From contig JAHWKC010000191.1 in the NCBI GenBank assembly GCA_019348095.1, forward strand, positions 1 to 5,110: 5,110 bases of DNA, in the 5' to 3' direction. This DNA comes from Pseudomonadota bacterium. GTDB lineage: Bacteria; Pseudomonadota; Gammaproteobacteria; Xanthomonadales; Xanthomonadaceae. Made by a program: the position numbers and the translations under genes. Position 1 is the first letter of the stretch, and every line of letters begins with the position of its first letter. This document shows positions 1 through 5,110 of this stretch, piece by piece. The notes below the pieces were generated by a model that did no database searches, was not told where the DNA came from, and was given only the letters and a program-made list of their open reading frames with translations.

Positions 1-1
1 A

Positions 2-334
2 CATCTGCCCCTTCGGCGTGGTCGGCGGTGCCACGGAAACTTCGGGGCGCGCGGGGAGCTCGCGCTGCGTGTACTCGGTCCGCAGTTTTCTCAGGTTCCG
101 CAGCACGAGGAACTGCCCCTCCTCGCGGAGTTGATATCCCTGCAGGGCAAGCTCGCGGTTCAGAATGCGGACGGCGTCGGAGCGGCTGTAGGTCTTGAGA
201 TCGCGCCGCGTATAGCGCGTGCGCGGGGCCTCCTCCATCACCAGCGTGGATCCGCTCTGCTCGGCCACCTTCCGCAGCACGTGGCTCCAGCGCTGTGTGA
301 GGAAGTTCAACCGGACATCGCCGGGCCGGAAGTG
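2..334 (-). CDS. Fragment of a GspD-like secretin, N-terminal domain (foreign to the rest of the window)
   Basis: Read on the minus strand from about 334 down to 2, this frame has no stop and gives a protein-like sequence. It contains RPGDVRLNF, then WSHVLRKVAEQSG, STLVMEEAP, YSRSDAVRILNRELALQGY and LREEGQFLVLRNLRKLRTEY. This arrangement (a strand, a helix ending in AEQSG, a strand, then SDAVRILN and a closing strand FLVLRNL) resembles the STN/N0-type domain at the start of GspD-like outer-membrane secretins, especially those of Planctomycetes. Such proteins form the outer-membrane pore of type II secretion or related systems. Both ends are missing: the frame runs off the window at base 1 and the similarity fades at about 330-335, where unrelated sequence begins on the other strand. 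It points away from DUF58 and does not look xanthomonad. The family call is from pattern memory and moderately sure; the planctomycete origin is inference. Confidence 0.5.
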
Positions 335-451
335 CGGATCGGCCTGCTGCGCCAGGGCGCGCTCCTGGTGAACACCGCGGGCGGCGGCATCGTGCACGAG
401 CCGGCCCTCGTCGCGGCGCTCGAGCAGGGTCGCCTGGCCGGCGCGGCGCTG
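335..451 (+). pseudogene. In-frame fragment of a D-2-hydroxyacid dehydrogenase (NAD-binding domain piece)
   Basis: About 39 codons read RIGLLRQGALLVNTAGGG, then IVHEPALVAALEQGRLAGAAL. This is the highly recognisable segment of D-isomer-specific 2-hydroxyacid dehydrogenases (phosphoglycerate, glycerate and lactate dehydrogenase family), whose consensus is close to RPGALLVNTARGGIVDE followed by ALVAALEQGRLAGAALDVF. Neither the rest of the NAD-binding domain nor the substrate domain is present, so no enzyme can be made. The fragment departs from consensus at important places: the Arg of NTARGG, an active-site residue in the family, is Gly here, and the Asp after IV is His. It follows the minus-strand secretin-like piece directly and fuses in frame into the DUF58 sequence through codons for LAGAAL, a string plausible in both proteins. 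I read it as a stray piece joined by chimera formation. Family identity is fairly secure; the boundaries are good to about 10 bases on the left and 15 on the right. Confidence 0.65.
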
Positions 452-1639
452 GTGGTGGCTTCGCTGCTCGATCTGGCCACGCTGTTGCGCCGGCCGACCC
501 CGCGGGTGGTGCGGAGCATGCCCGACACCTGGCCGATCGGGGTCGAGCGCAGCGTCGCGCTGACGCTCGACAGCCCTGCGCGGGGCCAGCGGCTCGACGT
601 GTTCGACCTGCACCCCGGCGGCTGGGCGATGCACGGCCTGCCGCGCCGGCTGGCGCTGCGCCGCGGCGCGTCCAGCCAATTCGAATACCGGCTGCGCGCC
701 AACGCGCGTGGCGATTTCGAGTTCGCTGGCGCGCAGCTGCGGCTGCTGTCGCCATGGCGGTTGTGGTCGCAGTCGCGCATCGCCGGGCAGGCGCAGCGCG
801 TGCGCGTGTTCCCCAATTTCGCGCCGCTGGCGAAGTTCGCGATGTTCAGCGCCGAACAGGCCTCGCGGCTGCTCGGCGCGCACCTCAAGCGACGCCGCGG
901 CGAAGGCACCGACTTCCTCCAGATGCGTGAGTACCGCACCGGCGACAGCCTGCGCCAGATCGACTGGAAGGCCACCTCGCGCGCGCGCCGGCTGATCTCG
1001 CGCGAGTACCAGGACGAGCGCAACCAGCAACTGGTGCTGCTGCTCGACACCGGCCGCCGGCTGCTCGTGCGCGATGGCGAGCTGGCCCATTTCGACCACG
1101 TGCTCGATGCGGCGCTGGTGGTCGGCTATCTGGCCTTGCGCCAGGGCGATGCGGTCGGGCTGCTGGCCAGCGGCGGCACGGCGGCGTGGGTGCCGCCCAA
1201 GCGCGGGCTGCAGACCATCGATGCGCTGCTGCGGGCGAGTTATGCGCTGCAGCCGCAGCCGGTCGCGACCGACTTCCTGGCCGCCGCCACCGAGCTGTCG
1301 TTGCGCCAGCGGCGGCGCTCGCTGGTGATGCTGGTCACCAACCTGCGCGACGAGGACATCGACGACCTGATGGCCGCGGTGCAGATGCTGCGCAAGCGGC
1401 ACCTGGTCTGCATCGCCAGCCTGCGCGAGGACTCGCTGGACGCCGCGCTCGGCGCCGAAGTGCACGACCTGCCCGGCGCCATCCGCGCCGGCGCGACCGC
1501 GCAGTACTTGCAGCAGCGCAGCGCCGCGCACGAAGCCCTGCGCAACCGCGGGGTGATGGTGCTGGATGTGACCTGTGCGCAGCTGGCGGCCTCGCTGGTC
1601 GAGCGATACCTCACAATCAAGCGTGACGGGCTGTTGTAA
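452..1639 (+). CDS. DUF58 domain-containing protein, N-terminus replaced (partial)
   Basis: The plus-strand frame is open from a TTG at 131 to the TAA at 1637-1639 (502 codons), but only residues from about 108 onward look like a DUF58 protein. From VASLLDLATLLRRPTPRV on, the sequence follows the family: a beta-rich region (about 131-230), the DUF58 signature EGTDFLQMREYRTGDSLRQ and IDWKATSRARRLISREYQDE (257-296), then a von Willebrand A-like fold starting LVLLLDTGRR (301-310) and containing LVTNLRDED (401-409). The metal-binding DxSxS motif is degenerate (DTGRR). DUF58 proteins are usually near 430 residues with two membrane helices at the N-terminus. Here about 395 remain and the helices are missing, replaced by a dehydrogenase fragment and antisense of a secretin-like gene. 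TTG 131 lies in that foreign sequence, so it is not the native start, and none can be chosen. DUF58 genes normally follow a MoxR-type AAA+ ATPase gene, absent here. The molecular role is poorly known; a MoxR partner in assembling or regulating membrane or surface complexes is usual speculation. Confidence 0.85.
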   Translation: MVASLLDLATLLRRPTPRVVRSMPDTWPIGVERSVALTLDSPARGQRLDVFDLHPGGWAMHGLPRRLALRRGASSQFEYRLRANARGDFEFAGAQLRLLSPWRLWSQSRIAGQAQRVRVFPNFAPLAKFAMFSAEQASRLLGAHLKRRRGEGTDFLQMREYRTGDSLRQIDWKATSRARRLISREYQDERNQQLVLLLDTGRRLLVRDGELAHFDHVLDAALVVGYLALRQGDAVGLLASGGTAAWVPPKRGLQTIDALLRASYALQPQPVATDFLAAATELSLRQRRRSLVMLVTNLRDEDIDDLMAAVQMLRKRHLVCIASLREDSLDAALGAEVHDLPGAIRAGATAQYLQQRSAAHEALRNRGVMVLDVTCAQLAASLVERYLTIKRDGLL

Positions 1640-1665
1640 GCCGCACGTGGCTTCACGGCCCCCCC

Positions 1666-1688
1666 TGTAGGAGCGGCTTCAGCCGCGA
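1666..1688 (+). repeat. REP element, GTAG-headed, single
   Basis: The 23 bases begin TGTAGGAGCGG and end CAGCCGCGA. The body forms a small hairpin, GCGGC-TTCA-GCCGC. The GTAG head followed by an imperfect palindrome is the form of the REP sequences mobilised by RAYT (REP-associated tyrosine transposase) enzymes in Stenotrophomonas and relatives. No RAYT gene is present in this window. It lies 26 bases after the DUF58 stop, in the convergent spacer, in the same orientation as the left arm of the doublet at 1730. Confidence 0.75.
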
Positions 1689-1729
1689 GCCTTCCGCCCC
1701 GCACGCCAAGTGCGGGAGCAAGAACCCCT

Positions 1730-1801
1730 TGTAGGAGCGACGTAAGTCGCGACAGCGCAAGCCCGGTCACCGGCGTTATCGCGACTCACGTCGCTCCTAC
1801 A
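1730..1801. repeat. REP doublet (REPIN-like), convergent arms, between DUF58 and ykgJ
   Basis: Two REP elements face each other: a left arm at 1730-1752 beginning TGTAGGAGCGACGTAAG, and an inverted right arm at 1779-1801. Over 23 bases the right arm's reverse complement differs at one position (GTAAG against GTGAG). Each arm has its own hairpin (GCGAC with GTCGC), and the pair can also fold into one long stem around a loop of about 26 bases. It fills the spacer between the convergent DUF58 and ykgJ genes. There it could act as a transcript-end stabiliser or bidirectional stop, although no T-run follows it. Doublets of this type are the mobile unit of RAYT-associated REPs. Confidence 0.85.
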
Positions 1802-1825
1802 CAACCCGCAGCCGCAGCTGCGACC

Positions 1826-2087
1826 TCAGGCCTCGGGCCGCGTCGCCAGCTCCAATTCCAGCAAGCCGCGCAGCGCTTCTTCGCGGCTGCTGCCGCACAT
1901 CTCCATCGAGGGTCGCAGCGAGGCGCAGAACGCCGGCCGCTCGGGTCGACCGAACAGGCTTGCAGCGCAGTTGCGCATCGAGTTGTACGCAGGCCACCCC
2001 GGCCGGCTTGCCGTGCGGCATGCCCGGGATCGGCGAGGTGATCGACGGCGCGATGCAGCACGCGCCGCAGTGGCTGCGGCAATCCAT
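1826..2087 (-). pseudogene. YkgJ-family cysteine-cluster protein, broken by a one-base frameshift
   Basis: From the ATG at 2087 the protein reads [42 protein letters not shown] and then loses its frame. Moving by one base at 1960-1961 (TT in the plus sequence, AA in the coding strand) restores [44 protein letters not shown] and a TGA at 1826-1828. The repaired product has 86 residues, typical for this short family, with all eight expected cysteines (3, 7, 10, 11, 33, 42, 54, 64) in the CxxxCxxCC, CxxL and MCG contexts. The family is thought to bind zinc or an iron-sulfur cluster; its biochemical role is not established. ATG 2087 is preferred over GTG 2093 because a GAGG lies 7 bases upstream of the ATG. 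It follows aroE closely and is probably co-transcribed. Since the rest is intact and the change is one base in a short run, a sequencing error is as likely as a real mutation. Confidence 0.85.
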
Positions 2088-2094
2088 TGCCACG

Positions 2095-2098
2095 CCTC
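2095..2098 (-). promoter_or_regulatory. Ribosome binding site of the ykgJ-family gene, overlapping the aroE stop
   Basis: On the minus strand, GAGG lies 7 bases before ATG 2087 and shares bases with the TGA stop of aroE (2097-2099), in the order GATTGAGGCGTGGCAATG. It decides the start, because the GTG at 2093 is only one base from it. The overlap suggests translation of the second gene is helped by ribosomes finishing aroE. Confidence 0.65.
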
Positions 2099-2942
2099 AA
2101 TCTCCCGTGACCGGCGCCGCGTCGCGCTCGCGCAGCATCGCGTAGACCCCGGCGGTGTCCGGATGCGCGCCGTGCCAGCGCAGGAAACTTTCCGCGGCCT
2201 GCTCGACCAGCATGCCGAGCCCGTCGATCGCGCTGCCAGCGCCGGATGCGCGCGCCCAACCCAGGAATCCTGTGGCCGCCGCGCCGTAGCTCAGGTCGAC
2301 CGCAGTGCCGCGGGGCGCGATCAGTCCGCCGGGCAGCGACGGCGCGGCGCCGCCGTGCGCGGCCGAGGTGGCATGGATGACCAGATCGAATCCGCCGAGC
2401 CCTTCCAGGTCATGCCAATGATGCGGATGCACCCGGACGCGGTCGCCCAGTGCAGCGGCCAGTGCGTCGGTGCGCCCGCGGCTGCGATTGACGATGAACA
2501 GATCCGCCAGCCCGGCATCGAGCAGCGCCGGCGCCACCCCGGCGGCAGCGCCGCCGGCACCGACCAGCAACGTGCGGCGGCCGCGCAGGTCCAGGCCGTG
2601 GCGCTGGGTGAGGTCGCGCACCAGCCCGACCCCGTCGGTGTTGTCGCCCTCCCATCCAGCGGCGCTGCGCAGCAGCGTGTTGACCGCGCCGGCGCGGCGC
2701 GCGCGGTCGCTGAGGCGCTCGCAGACCGATGCTGCGCGGGCCTTGTGCGGGAGGGTGACGTTGGCACCCGTGCCGCCCGCGGCCGCGAACGACGCCAACG
2801 CCGACTCGAACTGCTCCGGCGCCGCATCGATCGTGCCGTACTCCAGCGCGATGCCGAGCTGCCGGCCGAACGCGGCGTGGATGCGCGGCGACAGCGAATG
2901 CGCGACCGGATGGCCGATGACCGCAAACCGTGGAATGGACAT
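2097..2942 (-). CDS. aroE: Shikimate dehydrogenase (NADP+), AroE
   Basis: AroE reduces 3-dehydroshikimate to shikimate with NADPH in the cytoplasm, the fourth step of the chorismate pathway. The 281-residue protein has normal length and shows the family landmarks: [20 protein letters not shown] (7-25) with the shikimate-binding serines S16 and S18, NVTLPHK (61-67) with catalytic Lys67, GAVNTL with Asn88, DNTDG (100-104) with catalytic Asp103, the nucleotide loop GAGGAA (128-133) followed by VNRSRGR (151-157), DLSYG (216-220) and [16 protein letters not shown] (243-258) with Gln248. One departure is HATSAAH at 190-196, where most AroE proteins have NATS plus a glycine. The ATG at 2942 has GAGG 7 bases upstream. 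The gene lies 133 bases after hemB with a REP doublet in the gap, and the next gene's binding site overlaps its stop. Published work on Xanthomonas oryzae links aroE loss to pigment and virulence defects, consistent with the chorismatase gene nearby. Confidence 0.97.
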   Translation of the reverse strand: MSIPRFAVIGHPVAHSLSPRIHAAFGRQLGIALEYGTIDAAPEQFESALASFAAAGGTGANVTLPHKARAASVCERLSDRARRAGAVNTLLRSAAGWEGDNTDGVGLVRDLTQRHGLDLRGRRTLLVGAGGAAAGVAPALLDAGLADLFIVNRSRGRTDALAAALGDRVRVHPHHWHDLEGLGGFDLVIHATSAAHGGAAPSLPGGLIAPRGTAVDLSYGAAATGFLGWARASGAGSAIDGLGMLVEQAAESFLRWHGAHPDTAGVYAMLRERDAAPVTGD

Positions 2943-2949
2943 GGACCGG

Positions 2950-2953
2950 CCTC
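2950..2953 (-). promoter_or_regulatory. Ribosome binding site of aroE
   Basis: GAGG on the minus strand, 7 bases before ATG 2942 (AAGCGAGGCCGGTCCATG). It supports the start that puts the [10 protein letters not shown] motif at the usual distance from the N-terminus. Confidence 0.6.
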
Positions 2954-2984
2954 GCTTCTAAAGGACACGCGGCGCTTCGATCTA

Positions 2985-3059
2985 GTAGGAGCGGCTTCAG
3001 TCGCGATCATGAACCGGCGCGGGCGAACGGATACCGATCGCGGCTGAAGCCGCTCCTAC
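2985..3059. repeat. REP doublet (REPIN-like) in the hemB-aroE spacer
   Basis: A left arm (2985-3008, starting GTAGGAGCGGCTTCAG) and an inverted right arm (3036-3059) match over 24 bases except at one position. The left arm has GTCGCG where the right arm, read in the same direction, has GCCGCG. The loop is 27 bases. It is the same family as the element at 1666 and a sister of the 1730 doublet. It sits between hemB (stop 3076) and aroE (start 2942), which point the same way, so on a shared transcript it would form a strong hairpin and could change the relative amounts of the two messages. Confidence 0.85.
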
Positions 3060-3075
3060 GACCGCAAGCGGTGTC

Positions 3076-4175
<1,100 letters not shown>

Positions 4176-4194
4176 AGGGTTCGACGGCGGCCGC

Positions 4195-4443
4195 TCAGAT
4201 GATGCCGCCACCGATCCCGAGCCGGACGATGCCGACCACGATCACGATGCCATTGAGGGCCAGGCCGGTCTTGGCCCGGCCGCGGTTGCCGGAACGCGAG
4301 AGCGCGACGCCGATTGCCGCGATCACCGCGCCGATCGCGGCGAACGGGATCAGGAACCAGTTGCCCCAACCCAGGAACGGGATCAGCGCGATGATCATCC
4401 AGATCATGGCGACGATGCCCCAGAGCAGGCTGATCAGTCCCAT
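4195..4443 (-). CDS. Small hydrophobic membrane protein, 82 residues
   Basis: I do not recognise a named family with confidence; similar short proteins rich in isoleucine and glycine occur in xanthomonads. The protein begins MGLISLLWGIVAMIWM and shows three likely membrane segments at about residues 3-25, 29-49 and 61-81. A short basic loop (RSGNRGRAKTG, 50-60) separates the second from the third. By the positive-inside rule this loop should face the cytoplasm. There is no signal peptide and no catalytic motif, so no function is proposed. The frame stays open far upstream, but ATG 4443 is chosen because AAGGAG lies exactly 6 bases before it and any longer start would run through the chorismatase gene in another frame. 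The gene points the same way as hemB, which follows after 126 bases, and as the chorismatase, which ends 134 bases before it. Confidence 0.8.
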   Translation of the reverse strand: MGLISLLWGIVAMIWMIIALIPFLGWGNWFLIPFAAIGAVIAAIGVALSRSGNRGRAKTGLALNGIVIVVGIVRLGIGGGII

Positions 4444-4449
4444 TGCGGT

Positions 4450-4455
4450 CTCCTT
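4450..4455 (-). promoter_or_regulatory. Strong ribosome binding site of the small membrane-protein gene
   Basis: AAGGAG on the minus strand (CAAGGAGACCGCAATG), 6 bases before ATG 4443. It is the best Shine-Dalgarno match seen in the window, and it fixes the start against the much longer open frame that continues upstream. Confidence 0.75.
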
Positions 4456-4477
4456 GGTGAGGTGAATGGTGAACAGT

Positions 4478-4571
4478 AAACCGAAAACGGGTGAGAGCGG
4501 TCCGGCGGATCCAAAGGCATAAAGAGTGACCGGAAACCTAAAGCCCGGAACGGGAGCAGAAAACCGAAAAC
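4478..4571. repeat. Short direct repeat in the spacer after the chorismatase gene
   Basis: The 11 bases AAACCGAAAAC occur at 4478-4488 and again at 4561-4571, 83 bases apart. Related strings lie between them (GACCGGAAACCTAAAGCCCGG near 4528-4548, split here as GACCGGAAACC and TAAAGCCCGG). The A-rich plus strand contrasts with the GC-rich genes on both sides. This is non-coding spacer of 134 bases, with no convincing promoter visible. The origin of the pattern is unknown to me. Confidence 0.4.
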
Positions 4572-4577
4572 CCGCTC

Positions 4578-5110
4578 CTAGCCATGCACCCCATCGATCT
4601 CCACGCGCAGCTCGCGGCGACACACCGCCGCGTGCAGCACGATGCGCGGCACGTCGGCGCCGAGGCGGGCATCGAGCAGGCGGGCCACCGTGTCGAGCTC
4701 TTCCTGATCGCGTACGTACACCTTGAGCCGCGCGCCCGGGCCGAACTGCGCAGGCAGGCCGGGTCGCCGTGCATGCGCGGCGGCGAGCAGGCTGTCGAAG
4801 TTGGCGAAGGTCTCCGCGAGCTGGGTCTGGACCGATTCGGCGTGGCGCGACTGGTGGCCGACGATCGCCGCGGTGCCCGACAGCAGCAGCGGCATGGCGC
4901 TGCCGGAAGGTGGCAGCATCGCGCGGGCGAAGCTCGGCGGTTGCGGGCCGTACTGGCGCGGGTAGCGGTAGGCGCTGAGCTGGCGCGGGTTCTCCAGCGG
5001 CGTGCCGGGCGCGCGCGAGGCCAGCCAATAGATCTGCAGCCGGCGTGCGCCGTCGACCCGGCCGATCGCGGTGGCAGCCGGCAGCGTCGCCGCGTCGCAA
5101 GCACCCGGGC
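4578..5110 (-). CDS. xanB2: Chorismatase (XanB2-like 3-/4-hydroxybenzoate synthase), C-terminal half
   Basis: The frame enters at the right window edge and ends at TAG 4578-4580, giving 176 residues of a protein usually about 330 long; the N-terminal half lies outside. Visible landmarks are IYWLASRAPGTPLENPRQ, SAYRYPRQYGPQPPSFARAM, LLSGTAAIVGHQSRHAE, a helix with QLAETFANFDSLL, LKVYVRDQEELD and, at the end, VCRRELRVEIDGVHG. These belong to the FkbO/Hyg5/XanB2 chorismatase family, which has a RidA-like fold. Members cleave chorismate to pyruvate plus a dihydroxycyclohexadiene or hydroxybenzoate. The Glu in VEIDG, near the C-terminus, matches a conserved active-site glutamate of the family. In Xanthomonas and Lysobacter the enzyme makes 3-hydroxybenzoate for xanthomonadin-type pigment and 4-hydroxybenzoate for ubiquinone. 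Closeness to aroE, which supplies the chorismate pathway, fits this role. The family is secure; the exact product and therefore the symbol are inferred from the apparent lineage. Confidence 0.88.
   Translation of the reverse strand, partial: PGACDAATLPAATAIGRVDGARRLQIYWLASRAPGTPLENPRQLSAYRYPRQYGPQPPSFARAMLPPSGSAMPLLLSGTAAIVGHQSRHAESVQTQLAETFANFDSLLAAAHARRPGLPAQFGPGARLKVYVRDQEELDTVARLLDARLGADVPRIVLHAAVCRRELRVEIDGVHG

Noticed and set aside
1..451. Left end as a horizontally acquired island or insertion-sequence remnant
   Set aside because: No transposase, integrase, terminal inverted repeats, target duplications or tRNA are visible; two unrelated partial genes fit a chimera better.
307..1050. 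Long minus-strand open frame opposite the DUF58 gene (247 codons)
   Set aside because: It crosses the suspected chimeric joins, its product is Arg/Ser-rich without motifs, and it is antisense to the clear DUF58 signature; a GC-rich shadow frame.
1698..1716. Hairpin CCCGCAC-GCCAA-GTGCGGG after the DUF58 gene as an intrinsic terminator
   Set aside because: The 7-base stem is real, but no T-run follows on either strand, so it is not called a terminator.
1666..1801. Repeat cluster as a possible CRISPR array
   Set aside because: Units are inverted with respect to each other, irregularly spaced and self-complementary with a GTAG head, which fits REP elements and not CRISPR repeats.
1786..2259. 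Minus-strand 157-codon open frame covering the ykgJ region
   Set aside because: It is in the wrong frame for both halves of the YkgJ protein and its cysteine-rich look is a by-product of the overlapping real gene.
1971..3047. Plus-strand open frame of 358 codons opposite aroE
   Set aside because: Arg/Ala/Gln-rich composition without domains, fully antisense to an intact aroE; a shadow.
4444..5100. N-terminal extension of the small membrane protein upstream of ATG 4443
   Set aside because: The upstream part is Arg/Ala-rich, overlaps the chorismatase in another frame, and ATG 4443 has a strong AAGGAG at 6 bases.

Overview
The window reads mainly as chromosomal sequence of a high-GC gammaproteobacterium of the Xanthomonadaceae/Lysobacteraceae type (Xanthomonas, Lysobacter, Luteimonas relatives). 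Evidence for this is a XanB2-like chorismatase close to hemB and aroE, a zinc-free (Asp-type) HemB, and several intergenic GTAG-headed REP hairpins of the kind common in these genomes. The assignment comes from recognising families by eye; no database search was possible.

Layout. Bases 1 to about 451 do not belong with the rest. On the minus strand, 2-334 encodes a stretch resembling the N-terminal domain of planctomycete-type GspD secretins. On the plus strand, about 335-451 encodes a 39-residue piece of a D-2-hydroxyacid dehydrogenase. This runs in frame, through a string that fits both families, into a DUF58 protein (about 452-1639, plus) that lacks its own N-terminus. The long open frame from TTG 131 to 1639 is therefore a three-source chimera rather than a normal gene. 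A chimeric contig end or amplification artefact is the likeliest explanation.

From 1640 on, the sequence is coherent. A convergent spacer (1640-1825) holds three REP elements. Then comes a minus-strand gene series, read right to left: chorismatase (partial, 4578-5110), a small three-helix membrane protein (4195-4443), hemB (3076-4068), aroE (2097-2942) and a YkgJ-family cysteine-cluster protein (1826-2087) broken by one extra base. The ykgJ ribosome binding site overlaps the aroE stop codon. REP doublets sit in the aroE-hemB and hemB-membrane-protein spacers.

How they work together: AroE makes shikimate on the route to chorismate, and the chorismatase converts chorismate to hydroxybenzoates, which in xanthomonads feed ubiquinone and the xanthomonadin aryl-polyene pigment. 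HemB makes porphobilinogen for haem. DUF58 proteins usually work with a MoxR ATPase, but that gene is not in the window. I see no new defence, mobile or RNA-based system here. The most useful observations are the chimeric left end, the repairable ykgJ frameshift, and the compensatory base changes within the REP hairpins.
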